The notes beneath the pieces are model-generated. The model was not told where the DNA came from and searched no databases. It was given only the letters and a program-made list of their open reading frames with translations. A stretch of 32,970 bases of DNA from Gammaproteobacteria bacterium (lineage in GTDB: Bacteria; Pseudomonadota; Gammaproteobacteria; PIVX01), in NCBI GenBank assembly GCA_003353785.1, contig PIVX01000019.1, forward strand, positions 1-32,970. Direction: 5' to 3'. The position numbers and the translations under genes are program-made. How positions within the stretch are numbered: position 1 is the first letter of the stretch; each line of letters begins with the position of its first letter. Positions 8,335-16,763 of this stretch are shown in pieces.

Positions 8335-8556
8335 CTACCCTCCGTCATAAATGACGAAGCTGCCAACTTCTTCAGCTCCAGCCAACAAATAGTTAGTCTT
8401 TGGCAAGCCTCCATTGGCAAAAACTGACAGACCCTTGACCTTTAATTTTAGTATATGCTGCATTTAATCCCAATCGTGGTGTGTATTACAATTTGGACAA
8501 TGCCAATCAATGATCAATTTGGCACTAACAATCTTTTTTACAGTAAAACAAGCTCA
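8335..8556 (-). pseudogene. TnpB (IS200/IS605 family) C-terminal remnant
   Basis: On the minus strand a frame reads ACFTVKKIVSAKLIIDWHCP followed by NCNTHHDWD, then, after a one-base shift, NAAYTKIKGQG. This is the C-terminal zinc-finger part of TnpB (consensus CPxCGxxHDRDxNAA). The first cysteine pair is damaged by stop codons and the frame is broken, so the gene is dead. The upstream part of the gene is missing: at about 8560 another IS605-type remnant begins in the opposite orientation. Confidence 0.75.
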
Positions 8557-8562
8557 TCATTC

Positions 8563-8926
8563 TTTATCATCCGTACCGTAAAACCTCTTCGTTCAGGTGG
8601 TGGAGATAAGGCACTTACTGTCTGCTAGTTCTAAGTATTAGTTATAGTCGTCATAAACTATGAAGAGAATATACCTATGAAGTGTCTGCGCGTTTACAAA
8701 TTCAAGATAAAACCCAGTTAAGAACAATTGTCAAAATTAGAACAGTTTACAGGATATTCTCGTTTCATTTGAAATAAGGCATTAAAGATATCTTTAGCCA
8801 TACTGAATAATAAGCAATAGAAATGGTTTTAAATTTGAATTCCTTAACTGCGATCATATAAATAATGGTGAGCTAAATGTAGCAAAAGTTAGGAATCATA
8901 CGCCGAAAGATGGGTGAGGATATCAA
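8563..8926 (+). mobile_element. decayed, internally deleted IS200/IS605-type element
   Basis: Three parts are seen in order. A left-end-like repeat at 8563-8610 (TTATCATCCGTACCGTAAAA) also occurs at 10820-10869, 11645-11694 and 31722-31771. A TnpB N-terminal remnant starts at 8677. A right-end block at 8891-8926 (GGAATCATACGCCGAAAGAT, then GGGTGAGGATATCAA) resembles the classic IS1341-type terminal hairpin. The element is only about 365 bp, so the middle of tnpB is deleted. Assigning left and right ends is inference from the order of the parts. Confidence 0.6.
8677..8836 (+). pseudogene. TnpB N-terminal remnant
   Basis: Translation from ATG 8677 gives MKCLRVYKFKIKPS, then a stop, then EQLSKLEQFTGYSRFI, a stop, NKALKISLAILNNKQ and further stops. 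This matches the TnpB/OrfB N-terminus (YKFRxxPTxEQ...L...G..R.vWNxAL), with nonsense changes at the expected Lys and Trp positions. It is clearly non-functional. Confidence 0.72.
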
Positions 8927-9897
8927 TGTTTAACAATATCTTGAGGTGACAACGCTAACACATTGATACCTTTTATTGTTGAACTATCAATAAACCGTTG
9001 TAAATAATCAACTAATAATAACTCTTTAACACCACCTTTAGAAGATGCATGCCTAAATATTAAATTACTATTTTTCTTAATGACAAAGCCAACATGCGAA
9101 ATATTTAAATTTGTTCCAATAATTTTTTTTATATCCCAGTTAGGACGTACAATATTAATAATTGCAACCTCCGGGAAGCCACCATAAATTTTCTCGGCAT
9201 TTTTAACAATATCTTGTATGCTTAAATATTTGACTTCCGATTCCTTTGTAGCATAATCTACCCCATATTTTTGCAAAATAGCTAGAATATCTCTTTTCTT
9301 GTCATTAGCATCAGATTTTGATTCTTCATTTAAAAACTCCTTCCATGAAGAATTTTTAAACAACCATTCTGGTTTATTGATATTACACCTAGCTATATGC
9401 TTAGGAATTGGAAAATTACTGGTAATATCTTTAACTAACCATGAGTTATTGACATTCCAGTCAATACTCTGAAAATGATTTCTATATATATAAGCATCCT
9501 TACCCTGAATATAACGAATGGCCTGAAGATTTTTAGTAAAAGATTTTTCAAAACCCTGTAAGGATTTTGAATTCTTGGTTATAGACAAAGCTAGAACTGT
9601 TTCAACAAAAATGACACAATCAAACTTGGTAAATTCAACCTTATATTCAGGTTTAAACAAATATTCTTCAATCTCTTTTAACGTACTAATCTTCTTAGGT
9701 TTCTGATAATCTATGCTTCCATATGGTAGGCCAATAAATAACTTACCAAAATAATCAATTCTTTTGCTAAGAGAATTCGATGGTGCATTCTTGATTACTT
9801 GCCACAATTTAGGCGTGATTTGTTCAGCACTAGCCATAACAACATAAAATATAAAACCTAATAGCAAAAATCGATTAAAAAATAACTTTACATACAT
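8923..9897 (-). CDS. DUF1460 (NlpC/P60-like) secreted amidase-type protein
   Basis: A 324-residue exported protein with a signal peptide ending near residue 24 (VVMASA). It matches the DUF1460 family of cysteine hydrolases related to NlpC/P60 peptidoglycan amidases. The expected nucleophile is Cys94 in FTKFDCVIFVETVLAL; a histidine follows at 268 in ISHVGFVI, with FRHASS at 282. YGS near residue 60 and the late beta-rich part also fit. The ATG at 9897 has AAGGAAG as Shine-Dalgarno. It lies 57 bases downstream of the methyltransferase gene and is probably co-transcribed. Its stop codon overlaps the right-end block of the decayed IS605-type element, so the last residues may be altered from the ancestral form. 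Confidence 0.82.
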   Translation of the reverse strand: MYVKLFFNRFLLLGFIFYVVMASAEQITPKLWQVIKNAPSNSLSKRIDYFGKLFIGLPYGSIDYQKPKKISTLKEIEEYLFKPEYKVEFTKFDCVIFVETVLALSITKNSKSLQGFEKSFTKNLQAIRYIQGKDAYIYRNHFQSIDWNVNNSWLVKDITSNFPIPKHIARCNINKPEWLFKNSSWKEFLNEESKSDANDKKRDILAILQKYGVDYATKESEVKYLSIQDIVKNAEKIYGGFPEVAIINIVRPNWDIKKIIGTNLNISHVGFVIKKNSNLIFRHASSKGGVKELLLVDYLQRFIDSSTIKGINVLALSPQDIVKH

Positions 9898-9954
9898 ATA
9901 ATAACTTCCTTAGCAAAACATCTTTATCTATTTCTTAGTAAGAATAACAAATTG

Positions 9955-10659
9955 TTATATCCTTTTTGCAATAATTTTATAAATATCTGAATAGCTATCA
10001 ACACCTCTAGATTTCGATAAATTTTTATTATATTTAATTTCTTTATATAAATATAAAATCTTAAAATTTTTAAAAAGATCTGTTACTTCTTTACTAGACA
10101 TCCTAAATAACTGCGGACGTTTAGGGCTACGATTAAGATAATGTTTTTTGCCAAAAAAAGTTCCAACAAAAATACCTGAAGACTTCAATGATATGTTTAT
10201 ATTTTTCCAAAAATTAAAAAATTTATCTTTTTCCATAAAAGAAAGACTACGCCATGCGATAATCATATCAGCTTTTGGTAAGGAATGAAGATCTTCAAAG
10301 AATACTTGATGCAGATGGAGTTTATTATTGATATATAGTCTAAACCTTTTATTTAATATTTCTATCGACTCTGGGACTGCATCATATGCATGTACCTCTA
10401 CATCTTGTTTAAGGATATCTTGTATATTGCTTCCTGAGCCAATACCCAAATTAAGTATAACCAAAGGAGTTATTGTTTCTTGCTGGACAAGTTCAAAAGC
10501 TTTTGATACGAACTCATCCACTGGCTCCTTAAGCGTTTCTGTATAATAATTTTTCCATGGGTTTTCACGAGATGCTGTTCTATCTAAAGCACATATCTCT
10601 GAAAGAAAAAAATTTAAAAAAAATCCTAATATTAATATCTTCTTATTAAAATTAAGCAT
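9955..10659 (-). CDS. class I SAM-dependent methyltransferase with a signal peptide
   Basis: A 234-residue protein. Motif I LNLGIGSGSN lies at about residues 69-78, an acidic motif II follows (AYDAVPESIEIL) and then ADMIIAWRSLSFM in the position of motif IV. This is the class I Rossmann methyltransferase pattern, closest by eye to the TehB/small-molecule type. Unexpectedly the N-terminus (MLNFNKKILILGFFLNFFLS, then EICA) looks like a cleavable signal peptide, although SAM is cytoplasmic. The substrate is unknown. The next gene downstream is another exported protein. Either the protein leaves the cytoplasm or the N-terminus is a membrane anchor. Confidence 0.75.
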   Translation of the reverse strand: MLNFNKKILILGFFLNFFLSEICALDRTASRENPWKNYYTETLKEPVDEFVSKAFELVQQETITPLVILNLGIGSGSNIQDILKQDVEVHAYDAVPESIEILNKRFRLYINNKLHLHQVFFEDLHSLPKADMIIAWRSLSFMEKDKFFNFWKNINISLKSSGIFVGTFFGKKHYLNRSPKRPQLFRMSSKEVTDLFKNFKILYLYKEIKYNKNLSKSRGVDSYSDIYKIIAKRI

Positions 10660-10689
10660 AATTTATTTCCTTGACAACCACGCTTGCAT

Positions 10690-10920
10690 AAAATAGGTTA
10701 CTGTTTCGCGGCAGCACTATCCCCCAAGCCTCCATAAATTTTACATCCAGTTCACCCGACGGCAAGTCTTCGCAAACGTAAACCATGCTAATGTAGACCA
10801 CTTCGATTGTCAAACACATGTCTTATATCTTCCACCTTCAGTACTAGAATTTACAGTACGAATGATAAAATACCACATTCATATTTGATACCTCACCCAC
10901 CTTTCGGCAAATAACTCCTG
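10690..10920 (-). mobile_element. decayed IS200/IS605-type element pieces
   Basis: A right-end-like block at 10884-10920 (TTGATACCTCACCCACCTTT on the plus strand) matches that at 8891-8926. It is followed on the minus strand, after about 15 bases, by a left-end-like repeat at 10820-10869. Below that the minus strand remains open to about 10690 in one frame, containing CEDLPSGELDVKFMEAWG, which shares the DNA string ATGGAGGCTTG with the TnpB tail at 8335-8556. The element has no intact gene. Confidence 0.5.
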
Positions 10921-11127
10921 AAAAATTATAACAAACAGCTATGATATTTCTATTTCAGGTGAGTTCCTTAAGAATGACAATATCAATAGTTCATACTATT
11001 AGAAATTTCTCAATTAGCAGTTTCCATTTAATTTTATTACACAAATTTTAAGACATATCAATATAAATATGCTAGAGTACCGACTGTTACTAATGAAAAT
11101 GCAAAATAATTGCTAGGTATGGAGAAT

Positions 11128-11388
11128 ATGAGTCAAACAAAAATATATATTGGTAGTCTATCCTATGACATAACTGAGGAAGATTTAGAAAAACATTTTG
11201 GCCAATTTGGTGCAATTAAAGAAACAAATATTATTTATGATCGTGCAACAGGACGTTCAAAAGGATTTGCTTTTATGGATTTTGATTCTCAGGCATCAGC
11301 CGAACAGGCACTTAAGAGTAATGGCGAACAACTTAATAATAGAAATATACGTGTTAGCATAGCTCAAGATAAGAAAAAGGCAAGATAA
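11128..11388 (+). CDS. RRM-domain RNA-binding protein (first paralogue)
   Basis: An 86-residue protein consisting of one RNA recognition motif. RNP2 is IYIGSLS and RNP1 is RSKGFAFMDF, both with the aromatic residues that stack on RNA, followed by a short basic tail (AQDKKKAR). A frame opens at 11110 (TTG), but ATG 11128 has GGAG directly upstream and gives the same MSQTKIY start as the paralogue at 16925. Bacterial single-RRM proteins are often cold- or stress-regulated RNA chaperones; the role here is inferred. It is a single-gene unit, and the right end of an IS605-type remnant follows 56 bases after its stop. Confidence 0.9.
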   Translation: MSQTKIYIGSLSYDITEEDLEKHFGQFGAIKETNIIYDRATGRSKGFAFMDFDSQASAEQALKSNGEQLNNRNIRVSIAQDKKKAR

Positions 11389-11443
11389 GAAAAATAGATA
11401 AATTTTTTACTCATATATAATTTGTTATTGCATCAGGAATACT

Positions 11444-11694
11444 TTGACATCCTCACCTACCGAAAGGAAGGTGATTCCTTAATCTTACTTCAGGTCTGCT
11501 ACTAGATCACTCGTTTGCAAAAGTTCCTGATTCAATGTTTTTGGGGGAATGCTTTATGATCTCCCGGTTACTTTGCTGGTAGTGCACCCTTAGAGCTCAT
11601 CAAAGAATATATTAGATCTCAAGAGACACCTAACTAGACGAGTACCTTATATCCTCCACCTGAAGGAATAGGTTTTACGGCACGGATGATAAAA
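11444..11694 (-). mobile_element. decayed, internally deleted IS200/IS605-type element
   Basis: On the minus strand a left-end-like repeat (11694-11645) is followed by a TnpB-tail-like stretch, NREIIKHSPKNIESGTFANE with SSSRPEVRLRNH after a stop. A terminal hairpin at 11480-11444 closes the element; on the plus strand it begins GACATCCTCACC and ends GGTGATTCCTTA, the classic form of IS1341-group right ends. It is about 250 bp and carries no functional gene. The left end stops 5 bases short of the HIBCH-like gene's stop codon. Confidence 0.65.
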
Positions 11695-11698
11695 ACAA

Positions 11699-12739
11699 TT
11701 AAATCCAAACTATTTCTCTCTCTAGAGGAGCAAAAAAACTAAAAACATCCTGTTGAGAAATTTGTTCTAGAACATTTCTAGTCCAAACTGGGGCACTGTC
11801 CTTATCTATTATTTTAGCACGCACTCCTTCAAAAAAATCTGGGTTCATAAGCATCCTATTAACTATGCGATAATCAGTAAATAAGCAATCTTCTAGCTTC
11901 TGATCTTTAGCTATCCCCATAGCCATTAAGGTGATTTTTAAACTTAAGGGAGAACATCTAGACAGAACTTGTAATACTTGTTGCGACCATACACTGTTAT
12001 CGGTATGTAATTCACTAATAATATCTTCCATATTATCTTTAGAGAAAATTTTATCAATCTTATTAATTTCATCAAAATGCTGATGCGAATCACTTACTTG
12101 AAAGGTTTGACAGAATGACTCTAATTCTTCAATCGTATTAGATTTTAAGAGCTGGTTTTTAAAGTCTTTTGGATGGCAATCTATTTTATAATTAATTAGT
12201 CCAATTTGTTCTGCTTGCTGACAATCGATCTTACTGCTGGTAAGAGCTAAATAAAACCCAACATGGCATGGCAAATTTGCTAATAAATATCTCCCTCCTA
12301 CATCTGGAAATAAACCAATTAAAGTTTCCGGCATCGCAAAAATAAATTTTTGAGTAATAAAAGGATATTTTACATGCATACCAAGGCCTACACCTCCACC
12401 CATCGTATAGCCATCTAAAATCGAGATAATCGGCTTTGGATATTCACTGAGCAATTTAATTAACCTATACTCATCGAAAAAATACTTTGTTAGAAGATCT
12501 GTTTGCTCTCTTCTAATAAATAATTCCTGTAAATCTCCTCCAGCACAGAAACATTCTGAACTAGACGATTCAATAACAACACACTGGATACTGGTAGTAT
12601 CTCGCCATTCAAGCAATTGCTTTGTTATATCCATAAACATGGCATAACTAATTGCATTCATTTTTTCTGGCCTATTTAGAATAATAAATCCTACACCACC
12701 AAAATTACCTTTCTGAGTTCTAAACACTACATTCTGCAT
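11699..12739 (-). CDS. 3-hydroxyisobutyryl-CoA hydrolase (enoyl-CoA hydratase/isomerase fold)
   Basis: A 346-residue protein of the crotonase superfamily, closest to 3-hydroxyisobutyryl-CoA hydrolases of valine breakdown. Diagnostic segments are GFIILNRPEKMNAIS, CFCAGGDLQELF (oxyanion-hole half), GYTMGGGVGLGMH, FAMPETLIGLFPDVGGRY and the C-terminal DKDSAPVW, which distinguishes this branch from short enoyl-CoA hydratases. The frame extends to an ATG at 12787, but that codon has no Shine-Dalgarno; the ATG at 12739 (MQNVVFRTQKG) has a weak GGA upstream and fits the family N-terminus. It is divergent from the NB-ARC gene, and no other valine-pathway gene is in the window, so a related acyl-CoA substrate is possible. 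Confidence 0.85.
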   Translation of the reverse strand: MQNVVFRTQKGNFGGVGFIILNRPEKMNAISYAMFMDITKQLLEWRDTTSIQCVVIESSSSECFCAGGDLQELFIRREQTDLLTKYFFDEYRLIKLLSEYPKPIISILDGYTMGGGVGLGMHVKYPFITQKFIFAMPETLIGLFPDVGGRYLLANLPCHVGFYLALTSSKIDCQQAEQIGLINYKIDCHPKDFKNQLLKSNTIEELESFCQTFQVSDSHQHFDEINKIDKIFSKDNMEDIISELHTDNSVWSQQVLQVLSRCSPLSLKITLMAMGIAKDQKLEDCLFTDYRIVNRMLMNPDFFEGVRAKIIDKDSAPVWTRNVLEQISQQDVFSFFAPLEREIVWI

Positions 12740-12847
12740 ATTTTTTTTCCAGAGTGAAAATAAATGATAATTATATGTCCTATTCATTTTTTTACAAGCA
12801 GCATATCATGTTACAATTCGAATTGTGGGAAATTAAAGGGATTTTAA

Positions 12848-15355
12848 TTGTTTAATATTCGTATCATTTTTGAAAATAAAATAGTTCAATTTGTTGCTTT
12901 CATATTGATGTTGGCCCTAGCTGCATTTGTTTTTTCTAAAACCTACCTAACTGAAAATGTTTATGATATTTTCACAGAGAATAATAAGATAACAAGCTAT
13001 AACCTACCATTTAGAAATAAGATTTTTACTGGACGCATAGGGGCACTTAACCAAGTCAAAAAAAAATTATCAGAATCTAATATTGGTATAATATCTCAAT
13101 CAATACTAGGAATTGGTGGAATAGGTAAAACTCAACTAGCCACGGAATATGCATATCGATCTTTAGAAAATAAAGATTATGATCATGTTGTTTGGATAGC
13201 TGCCGAAAGTGCCAACACCATCAATAATACATATAATGATATTGCAGATAAACTAGGGATCAATATTCATGGACTAAAGCCAAAACAACTTAGAAAAATA
13301 GTTCATGGACAAATATTTAATACCAGCTATAAAAAAAATATCCTTTTTGTGCTAGATAATGTTCCTAACAAAAACAATATCCATGAATATCTTGGTGGAT
13401 TACAAAAACGAGCAAATAAATATAACAAACTACATATATTGATTACTTCAAGAAATCAGAATTGGAAAAATAATTCACTCATATTAGATATTTTTACTCC
13501 TGAAGAAGCAAAACATTTTACAAAAAAATACCTACCAAATTCAAAAGAAGAAGATATTGCAAAACTAAATAAACTATTACAATATTTTCCTTTAGCTTTA
13601 GGACAAGCATTAGGATATATTCAACAAAATACAAACATTAAAGATTATATAACTCTCTATACAAAAGAGCAGCAGAAATATCTCAATACACCGCTTAAAT
13701 ATGATAATGATTACACGACAACTCTATGGATGATTTTCTCTGTTACATTAGAAAAATTAAGTAGCTCTGCAAAAGAAATATTATATATTTCTAGCTATCT
13801 AGAGCCAGATAAAATAAATATTGACCTATTCACAGAAATATCTATGAGAAATAAAGTTATTAAAGAATTACAAACATATTCTTTAATAACTTTAAATACC
13901 CCTAATAGCTCCTTTAGAGTGCACCGACTACTACAAGAAGTTATTAAATTAAAAGCAGGAGAAGATCCCACATGGATTAAAAAAGCAACCAACATGGCTA
14001 TTCAACAAGCAAAGTCTTTTGATATCTATGACAAAAATACCTGGGTACAACCAAAATTATGGTTATTACACATTCCAACATTATCTAAATATCTTAAAAC
14101 TAGTAAAAATAAAATATTTTTATTAAATACATATGGAAAAATCTCCGAATATTTCGGACTATATACCCTAGCAAAAAATCTATATCTTGATTCTCTCAAA
14201 AATAAAGAGTCTTTTTACAAATCAGAGAGTAACATTGAATTAGCAGATACCTTAAATGCGTTAGGAGATATTTGCTGGCGTGTTGGTTCATATCAAGAAG
14301 GAAAAAAATATTGTCATCGGGCATTAGATATACATACTAGTTATTCTAAAAATCCTGAACAATCTGTAGGTCTCGCTAATGCTTCACATACACTAGGGAG
14401 AATACAATCAAGACTTGGAAATTACCATGCTGCTATCTCGTTATATGATAAATCTTTTAATATAAGAAAGTCTTTTTATAAAAATGCAAATCACATCTCA
14501 TTAGCTGAATTATCTGCTAATATGAGTTTTGCTTACTGTAGACTTGGAAAATTTCAAAAAGCCAAGACCTTGGCTGCAAATGCCGTAAAGTTAACAAAAA
14601 ATTATTATAAAGATCCTAACCACATACAATTAGCTGATGTACTCAGTCATCTTGGGGTCACCGAATATTATTTAGGTAATTATGCAGCTGCCAAACAGGT
14701 ATATCAACAATCATTGGCAATAAAAGAAGCCCATTACCAAGATCCAAAACATATTACATTATCATATACATTGAACAATTTAAGTAGAACTGAGTATATT
14801 ATAGGTAATTATCATCGTGCAAAAGAATTATTTAAAAAAACCGTAGATATCAAAAAATATCATTATCAAGATCCATACCATATCAGATTAGCAAGCGCGC
14901 TAAATGGTCTTGGGTTAGTGGAAGAAACTCTAGGAAATTATGATACCGCCCTCAAATTAAAGGAAACTGCTTATAAAATTCAACATAAACACTATAAAAA
15001 ACGCTTACATACCATTCTTGCTAACACATGCTTACCACCATCAGCTCCTTGGCCAACTATAAGTGAAACAAATCAGAATCTAGCGGTAGAACACTATATC
15101 TCTAGTTTAGAAATAACTAAGAAAACGTTTGGAGAAAAGCACCATTTAATAGCCAGATCTCACTACTTATTAGGCCAAGCGTATGAGGTTAATAAACAAG
15201 TTAAACAAGCTATTCATCAATATAAATTATCCCAAGCCATTGCAAAAAATGTGACAGAACATATTAATTACACAGCCCTAAAGACTAAACATCAAAAAAA
15301 TATACAAATGGTGGAAACCAAGATCAACCTATTAGAAACATCTCATCATGCTTAA
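12848..15355 (+). CDS. membrane-tethered NB-ARC/TPR STAND NTPase
   Basis: An 835-residue protein. Residues about 13-30 form a transmembrane anchor. An NB-ARC-type NTPase follows: P-loop GIGGIGKT at 88-95, Walker B ILFVLDN at 165-171, sensor-like LITSRN at 198-203, and a GLPL-like FPLALG at 247-252. A winged-helix-like region leads to at least six TPR units of the 42-residue kinesin-light-chain type from about 455 to 700 (repeated LGNYxxAxxLYxxSxxIxxxxY). STAND proteins of this build switch and oligomerise after ligand binding by the TPRs; in bacteria they serve in signalling, phage defence or host interaction. The TTG start has AAAGGGA upstream and there is no alternative ATG. The role here is unknown. 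Confidence 0.85.
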   Translation: MFNIRIIFENKIVQFVAFILMLALAAFVFSKTYLTENVYDIFTENNKITSYNLPFRNKIFTGRIGALNQVKKKLSESNIGIISQSILGIGGIGKTQLATEYAYRSLENKDYDHVVWIAAESANTINNTYNDIADKLGINIHGLKPKQLRKIVHGQIFNTSYKKNILFVLDNVPNKNNIHEYLGGLQKRANKYNKLHILITSRNQNWKNNSLILDIFTPEEAKHFTKKYLPNSKEEDIAKLNKLLQYFPLALGQALGYIQQNTNIKDYITLYTKEQQKYLNTPLKYDNDYTTTLWMIFSVTLEKLSSSAKEILYISSYLEPDKINIDLFTEISMRNKVIKELQTYSLITLNTPNSSFRVHRLLQEVIKLKAGEDPTWIKKATNMAIQQAKSFDIYDKNTWVQPKLWLLHIPTLSKYLKTSKNKIFLLNTYGKISEYFGLYTLAKNLYLDSLKNKESFYKSESNIELADTLNALGDICWRVGSYQEGKKYCHRALDIHTSYSKNPEQSVGLANASHTLGRIQSRLGNYHAAISLYDKSFNIRKSFYKNANHISLAELSANMSFAYCRLGKFQKAKTLAANAVKLTKNYYKDPNHIQLADVLSHLGVTEYYLGNYAAAKQVYQQSLAIKEAHYQDPKHITLSYTLNNLSRTEYIIGNYHRAKELFKKTVDIKKYHYQDPYHIRLASALNGLGLVEETLGNYDTALKLKETAYKIQHKHYKKRLHTILANTCLPPSAPWPTISETNQNLAVEHYISSLEITKKTFGEKHHLIARSHYLLGQAYEVNKQVKQAIHQYKLSQAIAKNVTEHINYTALKTKHQKNIQMVETKINLLETSHHA

Positions 15356-15381
15356 ATTGATAAAATGAATTTTTTATTTCC

Positions 15382-15408
15382 TTGACTATTTTTTTACATT
15401 TGTATAAA
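15382..15408 (+). promoter_or_regulatory. possible sigma-70 promoter for rpoH
   Basis: TTGACT at 15382-15387 and TATAAA at 15403-15408 are separated by 15 bases, slightly short. TTGACT also pairs with AGTCAA at 15412-15417, so the same region can form a dyad. It lies about 117 bases upstream of the rpoH start. Confidence 0.35.
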
Positions 15409-15524
15409 AACAGTCAAATTTAGCAAATACCACTCAAATATATAACAGTAAATATATAGTAGATAACACTTAATTTCATAGCAAATACTATCCAGGTAGC
15501 TTTTTTAGGCTTTTTTATGTTAAA

Positions 15525-16391
15525 ATGGTGGGTATGAGTAGTAATATTAAAGCATTATCAACTAGCTACTTTCCTACTCCTGTAGGAAGTCTAGATGCTT
15601 ATATCCGGTACGCCTATAGCATCCCTTTATTGTCTGCTAGTGAGGAACATGAGTTAGCAACTAAGTTATATGAAAACAATGACTTAGAGTCAGCTAGAAA
15701 ACTCATTGTATCACATCTTAGATATGTTGTTAGGATAGCTCGAGGTTATTCTGGGTATGGTTTAGCATTATCAGACCTGATCCAGGAAGGTAATATAGGC
15801 CTAATGAAAGCTGTCAAAAAATTCGATCCTAGTAAAGGAGTAAGACTAGTATCATTTGCTGTTCATTGGATTAAATCCGAGATCCATGAGTTTGTTATAA
15901 AAAACTGGAAAATCGTTAAAATTGCAACAACGAAAGCACAACGTAAGTTATTTTTTAATTTACGCTCTATGAAAAAGAGACTTGGCTGGTTCACTCAAGA
16001 AGAAATAAATACTGTAGCGAATGATTTGGGAGTAAAACCAGAAGAAGTAGTGCTAATGGAACAACGTTTAAATGCACCAGATACATCATTTGAAAACTCT
16101 CAAGATGATTCTGATAAGGGTTATATTCCTAATAATGCTGATTATTTAGCCAGTAATACGCCCGATCCATGTAAAAAACTGGAAGCTGAACAATTTCAGC
16201 AAAACAATATGGATAAATTACAATTAGCATTTAATAAATTAGATCTTAGAAGCCAAGAAATAATCCAAAAACGTTGGTTACAAACCAAAAAAGCTACTCT
16301 CCAAGATCTGGCAAAAAAATATAGTATCTCAGCAGAACGTATTCGCCAACTAGAAAATAAAGCCATATCAACTTTAAGAAATTACTTCTAG
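15525..16391 (+). CDS. rpoH: RNA polymerase sigma factor RpoH (sigma-32)
   Basis: A 288-residue sigma-70-family factor of the heat-shock type. Region 1.2/2.1 has LDAYIRYAYSIPLLSASEEH. Region 2.2-2.4 reads SDLIQEGNIGLMKAVKKFDP followed by SFAVHWIKSEIHEFVIKNW, and the RpoH-box-like segment is TTKAQRKLFFNLRSMKKRLG. Region 4.2 is TLQDLAKKYSISAERIRQLE. RpoH directs transcription of chaperones and proteases. Two starts are possible, ATG 15525 and ATG 15534 (MSSNIKALS); neither has a good Shine-Dalgarno. The gene is monocistronic. Whether it carries the usual mRNA thermosensor cannot be decided by eye. Confidence 0.93.
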   Translation: MVGMSSNIKALSTSYFPTPVGSLDAYIRYAYSIPLLSASEEHELATKLYENNDLESARKLIVSHLRYVVRIARGYSGYGLALSDLIQEGNIGLMKAVKKFDPSKGVRLVSFAVHWIKSEIHEFVIKNWKIVKIATTKAQRKLFFNLRSMKKRLGWFTQEEINTVANDLGVKPEEVVLMEQRLNAPDTSFENSQDDSDKGYIPNNADYLASNTPDPCKKLEAEQFQQNNMDKLQLAFNKLDLRSQEIIQKRWLQTKKATLQDLAKKYSISAERIRQLENKAISTLRNYF

Positions 16392-16729
16392 TAGAAAATA
16401 TCTATTAAATACAAACCTTAGAAGACATTCAAAGAACTAGTCCCTGATTATTTCCGATCGTTTATATCATTGTTGTGTAAATAATGCTCAAATATTCAGC
16501 ATAAAAAAATTATGGATACCTTTATTCTGACTAACCTTGTAAATATAAGCCAATTGATTAATAAGATCGAAGGACCACCAGGCCCTATATGAATAAAATT
16601 AAGGATAATTTGCTCAATCTAACACTCACATCACCAGAATATTTACCTCCATCCAGTACTATCCACTCTATTTAATCATATATTGTGATTAAATTTAAGA
16701 GACAAGAACCAATAACATTAAGTGTCTCA
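16392..16729 (+). other. intergenic; weak 28-codon ORF at 16589-16675
   Basis: The only coding-like item is a 28-codon ORF from ATG 16589 (MNKIKDNLLNLTLTSPEYLP and a short tail). It has no convincing Shine-Dalgarno and its 3' half resembles, at DNA level, the antisense of the dispersed left-end repeat, so it is probably not a gene. A 6-bp inverted repeat GAGACA/TGTCTC spans 16699-16728. Confidence 0.25.
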
Positions 16730-16758
16730 TTGATTATCTAAAATCTATGTTATATAAT
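16730..16758 (+). promoter_or_regulatory. strong sigma-70-type promoter of a candidate small RNA
   Basis: TTGATT at 16730-16735 and a perfect TATAAT at 16753-16758 are separated by the ideal 17 bases. Transcription should start at about 16764-16766. The inverted repeat 16699-16728 lies directly upstream. Confidence 0.65.
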
Positions 16759-16763
16759 CGTTG

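Noticed and set aside
16589..16675. 28-codon ORF between rpoH and the candidate small RNA
   Set aside because: No good ribosome binding site, and the DNA partly resembles the antisense of the dispersed IS end repeat.
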